The position numbers and the translations under genes were made by a program. From the NCBI GenBank assembly GCA_029009035.1, contig JAQXJQ010000201.1, positions 1 through 18,486 on the forward strand: 18,486 nucleotides of DNA. Direction: 5' to 3'. This document shows, one piece after another, positions 1 through 8,424 of this stretch. Position 1 is the stretch's first letter, and each line of letters starts with the position of its first letter. Source of the stretch: Oscillospiraceae bacterium (GTDB lineage Bacteria > Bacillota > Clostridia > Oscillospirales > Oscillospiraceae). Below the pieces are notes generated by a model that had not been told where the DNA came from, did not search any database, and saw nothing but the letters and a program-made list of their open reading frames with translations.

Positions 1-602
1 ACGCTGCCCACATCGGAGGCCATCTCCTGGGTGTTGAGCATCAGCTCCTCCAGCTTTTCCCGGCTGATGGCGCTGTTGCGGGTGACAAAGCTGACGATAC
101 GGTCCTGAATGCGCTCAAAATAATGAAAGGTCTGGCTCACCGCGATGACCAGCCCCGTGAGCCGCACCGGATGGATGGTCATGGCCCCCGAGGGCACGAT
201 GAAGGACTCCTTGGCCGACACCGCCAGCGGTACGCCGATGGAGTGCCCCCCGCCCAGCACCAGCGACACGGTGGGCTTGCGCATCCCGGCGATCATCTCC
301 GCAATGGCAAGGCCGGCCTCAATATCCCCTCCCATGGTGTTGAGCAGAATGAGCAGCCCGTCCACCTCGCGGCTCTCCTCCACCGCCGCCAAGAGCGGGA
401 GCACATGCTCATATTTCGTGGTTTTCGTGCCGTCCGGGGCCTCCTGATGGCCCTCGATCTGCCCTACGATGGTCAGAGTGTGTATGGTACCGTCGCCGGT
501 GGCCACGGTGGAGGAGCCCATGTCCACCACCTGCTGCTGGCGGCGGGACATCTCTCCCCCCTGCTCCTTGTTTTCCTCTGCCGGCTTGGTCTCCCCCGTC
601 AT
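1..602 (-). CDS. ClpP-like serine protease, TepA family (partial, C-terminus off window)
   Basis: I translated the minus strand from ATG 602-600; about 200 residues are visible and the frame is open to base 1. The ClpP/crotonase fold is recognisable: LLILLNTMGGDIEAG (about 83-97), the nucleophile segment GGGHSIGVPLA with Ser121, and MTIHPVRLTG with His144, 23 residues later as in ClpP. The third triad residue is not confidently placed; the usual ClpP Asp position looks substituted. In Bacillus the TepA/YmfB group lies beside spoIIIE/ftsK and has been linked to protein translocation; the next gene here is not visible. The start is uncertain. ATG 602 follows directly on a terminator U-tract, and its only Shine-Dalgarno-like run (AGGGGG) lies in the hairpin arm. 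ATG 551-549 (Met18) follows AAGGAG and GGGGGGAGAG and is a good alternative; the intervening residues are charged and unconserved in appearance. Confidence 0.85.
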   Translation of the reverse strand, partial: MTGETKPAEENKEQGGEMSRRQQQVVDMGSSTVATGDGTIHTLTIVGQIEGHQEAPDGTKTTKYEHVLPLLAAVEESREVDGLLILLNTMGGDIEAGLAIAEMIAGMRKPTVSLVLGGGHSIGVPLAVSAKESFIVPSGAMTIHPVRLTGLVIAVSQTFHYFERIQDRIVSFVTRNSAISREKLEELMLNTQEMASDVGS

Positions 603-647
603 AAAAACGCCCCCTTTTGCGTTAGCTTCCGCAAAAGGGGGCGTTTT
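599..647 (-). terminator. Intrinsic terminator closing the ddl-to-gnat operon
   Basis: A perfect 18-bp inverted repeat (604-621 with 630-647, loop 622-629) starts 2 bp past the GNAT stop codon. On the minus strand the GC-rich stem AACGCCCCCTTTTGCG ends in TTTTT at 607-603, immediately before an ATG at 602. This is a textbook terminator shape for the upstream operon. It also overlaps the possible start region of the ClpP-like gene. Confidence 0.9.
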
Positions 648-649
648 AT

Positions 650-1090
650 TCATGACAGGTGCTCCAACACCATGATGACCTCGTCCTCATCCACACAGCC
701 GGTATGAACAAATCCGAGCTTTTCATAGAGGCGGCGGGCAGGCTCGTCCCCCTCCACATAGCACAGGCAGACCCGGTCGTAACGGCCATCCGCCCGCATC
801 TCCTCCAGTGCCAGACGGGCAGCCTGTTCGCCGAACCCACGGCCCTGCCAGCGCTTGTCGATAAACAGCTGGCTGAACACATACTCCCCGCCCTCAGCCC
901 AATCATAGTAGAGCAGCATCCCCACAGGAACACCGTCAACACAGATCATGCGGGCACGGCTGTTTTGGTTCCGGTAGGCCCAGGCCCGGGCCAGCAGGGA
1001 CGCCCGGTCGGAGACAAAGTGCCGCTGATGCTCATGGACGGAAAGAGGCTCCCGCCAGTTCCCCTCGTCAATGTCCTCCAGACGGATCAT
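650..1090 (-). CDS. GNAT-family N-acetyltransferase
   Basis: This 146-residue protein is a single GNAT domain, which transfers acetyl from acetyl-CoA to an amine. Motif A, which binds the CoA pyrophosphate, is visible as LFIDKRWQGRGFGEQAARLA, with the QGRGFG loop at 82-87. It is followed by the motif B segment ARRLYEKLGF (118-127), typical of RimI/spermidine-acetyltransferase-like members. The length is usual for a one-domain GNAT. The acceptor cannot be told from sequence. It is the last gene of the operon: its ATG is 3 bp after the M18 aminopeptidase stop, and a strong terminator follows its own stop. Confidence 0.9.
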   Translation of the reverse strand: MIRLEDIDEGNWREPLSVHEHQRHFVSDRASLLARAWAYRNQNSRARMICVDGVPVGMLLYYDWAEGGEYVFSQLFIDKRWQGRGFGEQAARLALEEMRADGRYDRVCLCYVEGDEPARRLYEKLGFVHTGCVDEDEVIMVLEHLS

Positions 1091-1093
1091 ATC

Positions 1094-2497
1094 TCAGCCT
1101 TCGTAGACTGCCTTGGCGGCCAGATAGGTCATGTAGCAATCCAGCTTGGACACAGTCTCGAAGGGGGCGTGCATGGACAGCACGGGCACGCCGGCGTCCA
1201 GGGTGTCGATGTTGCGGTTGGCCATGTAGCAGGCCACGGTGCCGCCGCCGCCCTGGTCCACCTTGCCCAACTCAGCCATCTGCCAGAGGATATTGCGGTC
1301 ATCCAGCAGGCGGCGGACATAGGCCACGGTCTCAGCGCCGGCGTCGGAAGCGCCGCCCTTGCCGCGGGAACCGGTGTACTTGCACAGGCCCACGCCGTAG
1401 TTCACCAGAGCGGAGTTGCGCTTCTCGTAGACCTCGGCGAAGTTGGGATCGTAAGCGGCGGTGACGTCGCAGGACAGGCAGAAGGAGCGCTCAAGGCAGG
1501 CCTTCAGGGGCAGGTTCTGGCTGTCGCACAGGTCGCTGACAAAGGTGTCGAAGAAGTGGGACTGCATTCCGGACACGCCCTCGGAGCCGATCTCCTCCTT
1601 GTCGGCCAGCACGCAGATGGCGGTACGGGTGGGAGTGCCGTTCAGGTCAAACAGAGCTTTCAGCCCGGCATAGCTGCACACCCTGTCATCGTGGCCGTAA
1701 GCGCCGATGAGGGAGCGGTCCAGGCCGATGTCGCAGGCGTTGAAAGCGGGAACGACCTCGATCTCGGCGGAGATGAAGTCGGACTCCACCACGCCGTAAC
1801 GCTGGTTCAGCAGCTTCAGAACGGACAGCTTCACGCTGTCGGAGCCTTCATCGTCCTTCAGAGGACGGCTGCCCAGCATCACATTCAGGCTCTCGCCGGG
1901 AATGGCCTCGCCCAGCGTGCGCTTGGACTGATCGGCAGCCAGATGGGGCAGCAGGTCGTTGATGGTAAACAGGGGATCGCCGGGGTGATTGCCGATCTCC
2001 ACCTTCACCACCGAGCCGTCCTTCATGGCCACCACGCCCCGCAGCTCCAGAGGGATGGTCACCCACTGGTACTTGCGGATGCCGCCGTAGTAGTGCGTCT
2101 TGGCAAAGGCCAACTCGTCGCTCTCATAGAGGGGGGAGGGCTTCAGATCCAGACGGGGGGCGTCGATGTGGGCGGCCACGATGGACACGCCCTGATCCAG
2201 AGGCGCGGAGCCGATGACAGCCAAGTTCATGGCCCGCCCGCGGTTCACGCGGTAGACCTTGTCGCCGGGCTTCAGCGCCATGCCCCGCTTGTACTCCACG
2301 AAGCCGGCAGCCTCAGCCAGCTCCACGGTGTAGTCCACGCAGCCGCGCTCGGTCTTGCCGCGGTCCAGAAACACCTTGTAACCCTCGCTGTACCCGTGAA
2401 TGGCGGCCTCCATGGCGTCATCCACCACGCTCCAGCCGTTCTTCTTGGTGTTCAGAAGCTCCTCGCGCAGCTTCTGGGCAGCAGTTTTCTCTTCCAT
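1094..2497 (-). CDS. M18-family metalloaminopeptidase (aspartyl aminopeptidase-like)
   Basis: The 467-residue protein carries the M18 co-catalytic metal site in order: AAHIDAPRLDLK (His110 and the catalytic Asp112), YGHDDR with the bridging Asp (270/271), ADKEEIGSEG (Glu301/Glu302), SCDVTAAYD (about Asp344) and VLSMHAPFE (His443). M18 enzymes are cytosolic dodecameric zinc exopeptidases that remove N-terminal residues, often acidic ones, in peptide turnover. Length is normal for the family. The start is secure: AGGAGG lies 8 bp upstream of ATG 2497, directly after the coaE stop. The gene lies in the operon between coaE (18-bp gap) and the GNAT gene (3-bp gap). Exact substrate preference is not deducible. 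Confidence 0.95.
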   Translation of the reverse strand: MEEKTAAQKLREELLNTKKNGWSVVDDAMEAAIHGYSEGYKVFLDRGKTERGCVDYTVELAEAAGFVEYKRGMALKPGDKVYRVNRGRAMNLAVIGSAPLDQGVSIVAAHIDAPRLDLKPSPLYESDELAFAKTHYYGGIRKYQWVTIPLELRGVVAMKDGSVVKVEIGNHPGDPLFTINDLLPHLAADQSKRTLGEAIPGESLNVMLGSRPLKDDEGSDSVKLSVLKLLNQRYGVVESDFISAEIEVVPAFNACDIGLDRSLIGAYGHDDRVCSYAGLKALFDLNGTPTRTAICVLADKEEIGSEGVSGMQSHFFDTFVSDLCDSQNLPLKACLERSFCLSCDVTAAYDPNFAEVYEKRNSALVNYGVGLCKYTGSRGKGGASDAGAETVAYVRRLLDDRNILWQMAELGKVDQGGGGTVACYMANRNIDTLDAGVPVLSMHAPFETVSKLDCYMTYLAAKAVYEG

Positions 2498-2515
2498 GTT
2501 CAGTTCCTCCTATCA

Positions 2516-3118
2516 TCAATTTGAATGTATCAATGCTTCAAACAGGGCTTTCGCCTGCTGTTCTACGATGCTGGGGTCGGCGCCGTCGTTGCGCAGGGTA
2601 TGGTCGCAGCGCTCCGCAAAGTATTGCCCCGACTTCTGGGCAGATATGCGCAGGCGGGCATACTCCTCGCTGATGCCGTCCCGGGCCATGATGCGGCGCA
2701 CCCTCACCTCATCGTCGGCCACCACCGCCACCGTCTTGTGGCAAATTTCGCCCAGTCCGCTCTCCAGAAGGGCGATGGCGTCCACCGCCACAGCGGGCTT
2801 TCCCTCCGCTTCCGCAGCCGCAATGGCCTCCTCCACCGCTTGGAACACATAGCGGTGGGTGATGGCATTGAGGTCGGCAAGGGCGTCGGCGTCGTCAAAC
2901 ACTACCGCGCCCAGCGCCTTGCGCAGCAGATGGCCCTCCCCGTCAAAAATGCCGTCGCCGAACCGCTCCCGCAGCTCCCGGCGCATGGGCTCGCAATGCT
3001 CGGTGAGGTCGTGGTAGAGCGCGTCGCAGTCCAATATCACGCCGCCCAGACCTGCAAGCACATTGAGCACGGTGGTCTTTCCGGCCCCGGTGGGGCCGGT
3101 GATCCCGATGACCTTCAT
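2516..3118 (-). CDS. coaE: Dephospho-CoA kinase
   Basis: CoaE phosphorylates the 3'-hydroxyl of the dephospho-CoA ribose with ATP, the last step of coenzyme A synthesis, in the cytosol. The 200-residue protein begins MKVIGITGPTGAGKTTVLNV with the P-loop at 8-16. This is followed by the CoaE-typical DCDALYHDL (30-38) and a basic lid segment around VRRIMARDGISEEYARLRI. Length matches the family (about 195-210). The start lies 4 bp after the tsaC stop, with no room for another, so translational coupling is likely. It is catalytically intact as far as motifs show. Confidence 0.95.
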   Translation of the reverse strand: MKVIGITGPTGAGKTTVLNVLAGLGGVILDCDALYHDLTEHCEPMRRELRERFGDGIFDGEGHLLRKALGAVVFDDADALADLNAITHRYVFQAVEEAIAAAEAEGKPAVAVDAIALLESGLGEICHKTVAVVADDEVRVRRIMARDGISEEYARLRISAQKSGQYFAERCDHTLRNDGADPSIVEQQAKALFEALIHSN

Positions 3119-3122
3119 GGCG

Positions 3123-4148
3123 TTACACCTCGATTATATGAAATCCCGCGGCCTTGTTCAGCCGGTTGGCGATGGCAAGGCCGATCCCTCCGGTGTCGGG
3201 GCACTGCGCCCAGATGGCGGGCACATCGGTATGGTCAAAAGCGCGCAGGGCGTCAAAAATATGCCGTGCCTGCTCCTCCTTATCTGCGGACGGGCCCAGG
3301 TCCATCAGATGGCCCCGCTCCGCCTGGGCGGCGAACAGAGGCCGGAATTCCGCAAAACAGATGATCCCGTCCTCTTCGCCCATATGGGCGGCGATATACT
3401 CCGCGCTCTTCTCCCCATCGCCCGCCACCACGGTGACAGGCGCCTTGGGGGCATAGTGGCGGTACTTCATGCCGGGGGCGCGGGGCTTTTCCCCCTCCCC
3501 CATGAGCCGGGTGACCGCCGGGTCCACATCCACCTCGCCCAGCACCTCACGCAGCTGCTCCAGCGTCACTCCGCCGGGCCGCAGCAGTCTGGGCGGGCAG
3601 CAGGTCAGGTCGATGATGGTGGACTCCACCCCCACGCTGCAGGCCCCTCCGTCCACAATGGCGTCGATCCTGCCGTCCATATCCTCCAGCATATGTCCCG
3701 CCGTGGTGGGGCTGGGTCTTCCGGAGCGGTTGCCCGAGGGCGCCGCCACCGCAACCCCCGCCGCCTCAATGATGGCACGGCACAGTTCATGGGCGGGACA
3801 GCGCATCCCCACCGTCTCAAGTCCCGCGGTGACCACATCGGGCACCGACTCCCGCCGGGGCAGGATCATGGTCAGCGGTCCCGGCCAGAAGGCCTCCGCC
3901 AGGGCATAGGCGGCGTCGGGAATGTCCCTGCAGTACCGCTCCAGCCACTCCGCGGACGGGATATGCAGGATCAGCGGGTTATCCTGGGGGCGGCCCTTTG
4001 CCTCAAAAATGCGGCTCACCGCGGCAGCGTCCAGGCCGTTGGCACCCAGGCCGTACACCGTTTCGGTGGGAATTCCCACCAGACCGCCTTCCCGCAGGAT
4101 GGCCGCGGCCTGCCCGATATCATCACTTGTCAGAATTCTTGTTCTCAC
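3123..4148 (-). CDS. tsaC: L-threonylcarbamoyladenylate synthase, Sua5 type (YrdC + Sua5 domains)
   Basis: This enzyme makes threonylcarbamoyl-AMP from threonine, bicarbonate and ATP, the first step of t6A formation at position 37 of ANN-decoding tRNAs. I chose GTG 4148-4146 as start (341 aa). The longer frame to 4196 would intrude into the HAD gene, while the GTG has a purine-rich GAAGAG just upstream and begins where the domain begins. The YrdC domain is clear: GIPTETVYGLGANG (25-38), KGRP (51-54) and the nucleotide-binding APSGNRSG (136-143). The linker APGMKYRHYAP (224-234) and the rest form the Sua5 C-terminal domain, so this is the long Sua5 form rather than short TsaC. It lies 19 bp after the HAD gene and 4 bp before coaE. 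Confidence 0.95.
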   Translation of the reverse strand: MRTRILTSDDIGQAAAILREGGLVGIPTETVYGLGANGLDAAAVSRIFEAKGRPQDNPLILHIPSAEWLERYCRDIPDAAYALAEAFWPGPLTMILPRRESVPDVVTAGLETVGMRCPAHELCRAIIEAAGVAVAAPSGNRSGRPSPTTAGHMLEDMDGRIDAIVDGGACSVGVESTIIDLTCCPPRLLRPGGVTLEQLREVLGEVDVDPAVTRLMGEGEKPRAPGMKYRHYAPKAPVTVVAGDGEKSAEYIAAHMGEEDGIICFAEFRPLFAAQAERGHLMDLGPSADKEEQARHIFDALRAFDHTDVPAIWAQCPDTGGIGLAIANRLNKAAGFHIIEV

Positions 4149-4167
4149 GATGCTTCTCTTCTTTTCT

Positions 4168-4821
4168 TTATCCTTTGCCCAGCACCAGCGAGGCAAACTG
4201 CTCCGGCGTCTCCGCGATGCAGTCGGCTCCCGCCTCTGTCAGCTCCTGCCGGGAGCGGAACCCCCACAGCACGCCGCAGGTGGCAAGCCCGCCGTTTTTG
4301 CCCGTGGCAATATCCACATTGCTGTCCCCCACAAAGAGGGTCTTTTCCCTGTCCGCCCCCAGCTTGTCCAGCATGGCGCGCAGCAGGGTTGGGTCGGGCT
4401 TCACCGGCACGCCGGGCAGCGCACCCTGTACCAGCTCGAACACGCCGGGATAGTAGTGTTCCACCACCGCGCCCGCCAGGGCGTCCGCCTTGTTGGTGAG
4501 GACCGCCACCCGGACGCCGTGGGCGCGCAGTGCGTCCACCGCGTCCGCCATTCCCTCATAGGGTGCTGTTTTATCCTGCTTATGCAGGTCATACCAGGCG
4601 GAGAACTCCGCGGTCACACGCCCCAGCTCCTCCGCGCTCAGCCCCTCGGGGACAAAGCGCGCCACCAGCGTGGGGATTCCGTTGCCCACCATCACCTTGT
4701 ACCGGTCTACCGAATGGGTGGGCCAGCCGTGACTCTCGCAGACATGGTTGCCCGCGTCGGCCAGATCGTCGATGGTGTTCAGGAGCGTCCCGTCCAGGTC
4801 AAAAATCACATGGGTATACAT
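4168..4821 (-). CDS. HAD-superfamily phosphatase, phosphoglycolate phosphatase-like
   Basis: The 217-residue protein has all four HAD motifs: I, FDLDGTLLNT with nucleophile Asp8 and acid/base Asp10; II, LTNK (108-111); III, Lys141 in KPDP; IV, GDSNVD (165-170). The helical cap between motifs I and II is the C1 type of Gph/PpaX enzymes, which hydrolyse 2-phosphoglycolate or pyrophosphate. Choosing between these needs more than sequence, so no symbol is given. AAAGGA precedes ATG 4821, and the gap to the prfA stop is 4 bp. As part of the operon it probably acts as a housekeeping metabolite-repair phosphatase (inference). Confidence 0.92.
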   Translation of the reverse strand: MYTHVIFDLDGTLLNTIDDLADAGNHVCESHGWPTHSVDRYKVMVGNGIPTLVARFVPEGLSAEELGRVTAEFSAWYDLHKQDKTAPYEGMADAVDALRAHGVRVAVLTNKADALAGAVVEHYYPGVFELVQGALPGVPVKPDPTLLRAMLDKLGADREKTLFVGDSNVDIATGKNGGLATCGVLWGFRSRQELTEAGADCIAETPEQFASLVLGKG

Positions 4822-4825
4822 AAAA

Positions 4826-5884
4826 TCAGTCCTTTTGCTGTGCCAGCTGCTCCGCCTGATGGGCGGTGATCAGCGCGTCGATGATCTCATCCAGATCGCC
4901 GTTCATCACCGCGTCCAGCTTGTAGAGGGTCAAGCCGATGCGGTGGTCGGTGAGGCGGCCCTGGGGGAAATTGTAGGTGCGGATGCGCTCGTTTCGCATA
5001 CCGCTGCCGATCTGGCTGCGGCGCTCCTGTCCGTATTCGGACTCGATGCGCTCCTGCTCCCGCTCGTAGAGGATGGAGGCCAGAATTTTCATGGCCTTTT
5101 CCCGGTTCTGGAACTGGGAGCGCTCCTGCTGGCACTCCACCACCGTGCCCGTGGGCCGGTGAATGAGGCGTACCGCGGAGGAGGTCTTGTTGATGTGCTG
5201 TCCTCCCGCGCCGGAGGAGCGGAACACCTGCATCTCCACATCGTTGGGGTCCAGGCGCACATCCACCTCCGCCATTTCCGGCAGCACCGCCACCGTGGCG
5301 GTAGAGGTGTGGACGCGGCCGCCGGACTCGGTCTCGGGCACCCGCTGCACCCGGTGGACGCCGCTTTCAAACTTGAATCGGGACCAGGCTCCATCCCCGT
5401 CCACCGTAAAGGAGATCTCCTTCAATCCGCCCAGCTCCGTCTCGCTGGCGGAGTTGACCTCCACCTTCCAGCCACGGGCTTCGGCGTACATGGTGTACAT
5501 ACGGGTGAGGGAGTTTGCAAAGAGGGCAGACTCCTCTCCGCCCACGCCCGCCCGGATCTCCACGATGACATTTTTGCCGTCGTTGGGGTCACGGGGCAGC
5601 AGCAGGATCTTCAGCTCCCGCTCCAGACGCTGAATGTCCGCCTTCGCCTGGGCGTACTCCTCCTGGGCCAGCTCCTTCATTTCGGGGTCCCCCATCAGTT
5701 CCTCCGCCTGGGCCAGATGCTCCTTGGCGCGGCAGAACTCACGGTAGGTCCTCACCAACGGCTCCAGCTCCCGCTGCTCCCGGTTGAGGCGGGAGACCAG
5801 CTCCGCATCGGCATAGGTCTCGTTGGCGGCAAGGCGTGCCTCGATCTCCGCATACTTCTGTTCCACAGCGTTCAGCCGCTCCAT
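4826..5884 (-). CDS. prfA: Peptide chain release factor 1
   Basis: RF1 recognises UAA and UAG in the ribosomal A site and triggers peptidyl-tRNA hydrolysis. Starting at ATG 5884-5882 the protein is 352 aa, close to the usual 355-360. The RF1-type tripeptide position P-x-T is PET (183-185) in RVPETESGGRVHTS; RF2 would show SPF. The catalytic GGQ is at 227-229 in SSGAGGQHINKTSSAV, and Gln229 is the residue methylated by PrmC in the family. No prmC is adjacent here. A TTG one codon upstream (5887) could also start the frame. The likely ribosome binding site, GGGGGTAGG, overlaps the stop codon of the preceding YdcF-like gene. Confidence 0.97.
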   Translation of the reverse strand: MERLNAVEQKYAEIEARLAANETYADAELVSRLNREQRELEPLVRTYREFCRAKEHLAQAEELMGDPEMKELAQEEYAQAKADIQRLERELKILLLPRDPNDGKNVIVEIRAGVGGEESALFANSLTRMYTMYAEARGWKVEVNSASETELGGLKEISFTVDGDGAWSRFKFESGVHRVQRVPETESGGRVHTSTATVAVLPEMAEVDVRLDPNDVEMQVFRSSGAGGQHINKTSSAVRLIHRPTGTVVECQQERSQFQNREKAMKILASILYEREQERIESEYGQERRSQIGSGMRNERIRTYNFPQGRLTDHRIGLTLYKLDAVMNGDLDEIIDALITAHQAEQLAQQKD

Positions 5885-5893
5885 CAAGCAGAC

Positions 5894-6508
5894 CTACCCC
5901 CGATCAAATAAAAAGGATTTTACCAGTGCCAGCGGCTCCCGGATATACATGGCCACCTTGGACGGCCGGTGGCTGGCAGGCGCGGCAAGGGTGGAGAGAT
6001 TGTACGCTCCCCCAAAGACCCGTCCCCAGAGCATTCTGGCTCGGCTGAGATGAAATCCGCTGGACACCACGATCATGTCCTGGGTGGTGTCATACCCCTC
6101 TGCCGCCAGCAGTTCCGCAGTGCGGTTGAGGTTCTGCCAGGTGTTGTGGGACTCCTCCTCCAGCAGGATGCGCTCCGGGTCTATGCCCTGTTCGGTGAGG
6201 TAGCTCGCCATACACTGCGCCTCGCTGGTGGGCTCGTCGCCCCCCTGTCCGCCGGACACCACCACGGTCATGTCCGGGTGGTCGGCCAGATACTCCAGCG
6301 CCTTGTCCAGCCGATCCCGGAGCAGGATGGATGGGCTTCCGCCGGGCATAACCTTACAGCCGAGGATCACCATAACCTGTTCCTCTCCGGTCACCTCGTC
6401 CCGCTCACCGGCACAGACGATGCCGAAGAGGACGCCAAAGCAGAGGATGCCCGCAAGCACAAGGGCAAGCGCCCCGCGAAGGAGCCTGCGCCGCAGCGAG
6501 GCCTTCAT
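5894..6508 (-). CDS. YdcF/SanA/ElyC-type (DUF218) membrane-anchored protein
   Basis: The 204-residue protein starts at ATG 6508, which overlaps the ABC-F stop as ATGA and has GGAGGAGG 4 bp upstream. A much longer frame upstream is a shadow of abcF. A basic N-terminus (KASLRRRLLRG) leads into one hydrophobic segment (about 12-32), so it is probably anchored with the domain outside the membrane. The DUF218 landmarks are present: ILGCKV (48-53), SGGQGGDE (85-92), SEAQCM (95-100), EEESHNTWQN (117-126) and SSGFHLSRA (149-157). In enterobacteria, family members SanA and ElyC affect the envelope barrier and undecaprenyl-phosphate or lipid-carrier steps. Position near ddl and murF fits an envelope role, but the reaction is unknown. 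Confidence 0.9.
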   Translation of the reverse strand: MKASLRRRLLRGALALVLAGILCFGVLFGIVCAGERDEVTGEEQVMVILGCKVMPGGSPSILLRDRLDKALEYLADHPDMTVVVSGGQGGDEPTSEAQCMASYLTEQGIDPERILLEEESHNTWQNLNRTAELLAAEGYDTTQDMIVVSSGFHLSRARMLWGRVFGGAYNLSTLAAPASHRPSKVAMYIREPLALVKSFLFDRG

Positions 6509-8409
6509 CGGGCCTCCTCCAATTCCGCCGCCAGCTGTTCCCACACCGTGTAGAGGTGGGCCAGCTCGTCCTCCAGCTTCTCCCGCTCGGCATACAGGTC
6601 CTGCAGCTTCAAATAGTCGGAGGCTGCCGCCTCCATCTCTCCTGCCAGCTCGTCCAGGCGCACCTCCGCCTTCTCCACCGCCCGCTCCGCGGCCTTCACC
6701 TGCTTTTCCAGCTCCTTGGTGCCGCCGGGACGCTTGGGCTTCTCTTCTTTGGGCTTCACCGGCTGGGCCACAGATTGCTTCTGGCTGTTTTTCAGCTGCT
6801 CCTGCCGCTCCCGCCATGCGCGGAACTCATGGTAGCTCCCCCGGAAATCGGTGATGCCGCCGTTTTCCAGCATCCAGATGCGGGTGGCGAATTTTTCAAT
6901 GAAATAGCGGTCATGGGACACAAAGAGCAGGTTCCCGCCGTACTCCTCCACCGCCTCCTCGATCCACTCACGGGAGTCGATGTCCAGATGGTTGGTGGGC
7001 TCGTCCAAAATCAGCAGGTTGATCTTGCTGTCCATGAGCATACACAGCCGAAGACGGGACTGCTCGCCGCCGGACAGGGCGGAGACGGGCTTGAACACAT
7101 CCTCCCCCCGGAACTTGAAGGAAGCCAGGCGATTCCTCGCCTCCTGGGGGGTGCAGTCCTGGGCATAGAGCATGGTGTCCACCAGATTGCGGTCCGGGCG
7201 GTCAAATTTGATGATCTGGGGCAGATAGCCGATGCGGATGGACGGCCCCAGATAGACGCTGCCCTTGTCGGGAAGCTCCTCCTCCATGACGATCTTCAGG
7301 AAGGTGGACTTGCCGGTACCGTTGTCGCCCAAAAGCGCGATGCACTCGCCTCCCGCCACCTCCAGATTGAGGTCGGAGAACAGGGTGCGGGAGCCGAAGG
7401 ATTTGGCAAGGCTGTCGATGACCATGGCCTCGTCCCCGTGGAACTCCTTCTCCCCGAAGCGGGTGGTGAGCTTGCGCTCCTTGGTGGGCTTTTCGGTGGT
7501 GCGCAGGCGCTCAATGCGCCGCTCCATATTGATGGCCCGCTTATACTGCTTGTCGTTGCCCATAAAGGCCCACAGGCGCATCTGCTCGGCAGAGGCCTCC
7601 AGCTGGCTGATCTTGGCCTGCTCCTTCTCATACTGGCGCAGGCGCTCCTGATAGCGGCGCTCCTTCTCCTCCACGTAGAAGGAGTAGTTGCCGGAGTACA
7701 GCTCCGCTTTCCCCGCCTGGATCTCCGCCACCCTCTTGACCACCCGGTCCAGAAACCAGCGGTCATGGGAGATGGCGATGACAGTGCCCTTGAACCGGTC
7801 CAGATACTCCTCCAGCCACTCGGTGGCGTTCAGATCCAGATGGTTGGTGGGCTCGTCCAGCAGGAGGATGTCGGTGTCCTCCAGAATGAGCCGGGCCAGA
7901 TTGATGCGGGTCTTTTCTCCGCCGGAGAGGGCAGAGAAGGGCCGGCTGCGCATATCGGCGCCGATGTTCAGGCCGTTGCACACCTTGTTGAGTCGGATCT
8001 CGGTGTCGTAGCCGCCGCCGGACTCAAAGGCGGCGGTGAGCTTGTCATACCGTGCCATGAGGGCGGGGTCGCTCCCCTCCCCCATCCTGACGGCCAGTTC
8101 CCCCATCTCCCGCTCTATGTCATGCAGGCGGGAAAAGGCGGTGTCCAGCACGTCGCGGACGGTATACTCCTCGGGGTAGACCGGAATCTGGGAGATCAGT
8201 CCCAGCCGCTTTCCGGGGGCAATGGTCACAGTGCCCTCATCGGGGTACACTTCGCCGGTCATGATACGGAAGATGGTGGTCTTGCCCGCGCCGTTTTTGC
8301 CCAGCAGACCCACCCGCTCCCCCTCGTCCACCTTGAGGGAGAAGCCATCCAGGATCCTCTGGCCGACCTCAAACTCCTTGATCAGGCCGGTCAGCTGTAT
8401 ATCGATCAT
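6505..8409 (-). CDS. ABC-F family ATPase (two ABC domains, soluble)
   Basis: The 634-residue protein has tandem ABC cassettes and no membrane segments. Cassette 1: Walker A GKNGAGKTT (37-45), signature LSGGEKTR (161-168), Walker B ILLLDEPTNHLD (181-192). Cassette 2: GDNGTGKST (361-369), LSGGEQSRLR (446-455), LLILDEPTNHLD (465-476). The linker between the cassettes (about 242-320), rich in charged residues, is the P-site tRNA-interaction motif expected of ABC-F factors. A Lys/Pro-rich stretch (about 545-565) and a coiled coil (565-632) form a C-terminal domain like that of Uup/YdiF members. ABC-F proteins act on the ribosome to relieve stalling; some protect against antibiotics. The operon setting with RF1 and TsaC suggests a housekeeping translation factor. 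Subfamily is not assigned. Confidence 0.93.
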   Translation of the reverse strand: MIDIQLTGLIKEFEVGQRILDGFSLKVDEGERVGLLGKNGAGKTTIFRIMTGEVYPDEGTVTIAPGKRLGLISQIPVYPEEYTVRDVLDTAFSRLHDIEREMGELAVRMGEGSDPALMARYDKLTAAFESGGGYDTEIRLNKVCNGLNIGADMRSRPFSALSGGEKTRINLARLILEDTDILLLDEPTNHLDLNATEWLEEYLDRFKGTVIAISHDRWFLDRVVKRVAEIQAGKAELYSGNYSFYVEEKERRYQERLRQYEKEQAKISQLEASAEQMRLWAFMGNDKQYKRAINMERRIERLRTTEKPTKERKLTTRFGEKEFHGDEAMVIDSLAKSFGSRTLFSDLNLEVAGGECIALLGDNGTGKSTFLKIVMEEELPDKGSVYLGPSIRIGYLPQIIKFDRPDRNLVDTMLYAQDCTPQEARNRLASFKFRGEDVFKPVSALSGGEQSRLRLCMLMDSKINLLILDEPTNHLDIDSREWIEEAVEEYGGNLLFVSHDRYFIEKFATRIWMLENGGITDFRGSYHEFRAWRERQEQLKNSQKQSVAQPVKPKEEKPKRPGGTKELEKQVKAAERAVEKAEVRLDELAGEMEAAASDYLKLQDLYAEREKLEDELAHLYTVWEQLAAELEEAR

Positions 8410-8424
8410 AAGTCACACTCCAAA

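Noticed and set aside
659..2524. A 621-codon plus-strand frame opposite the GNAT and M18 genes
   Set aside because: Shadow frame; it crosses two real genes and the composition is repetitive.
4149..4196. Longer start for tsaC inside the HAD gene
   Set aside because: It overlaps the HAD coding end, adds residues without family similarity, and the GTG at 4148 has a fitting upstream purine-rich site.
6509..6817. N-terminal extension of the YdcF-like protein to 6817
   Set aside because: The extra 103 residues are Gly/Ala/Arg-rich out-of-frame abcF sequence. The signal-anchor-like start and GGAGGAGG place the start at 6508.
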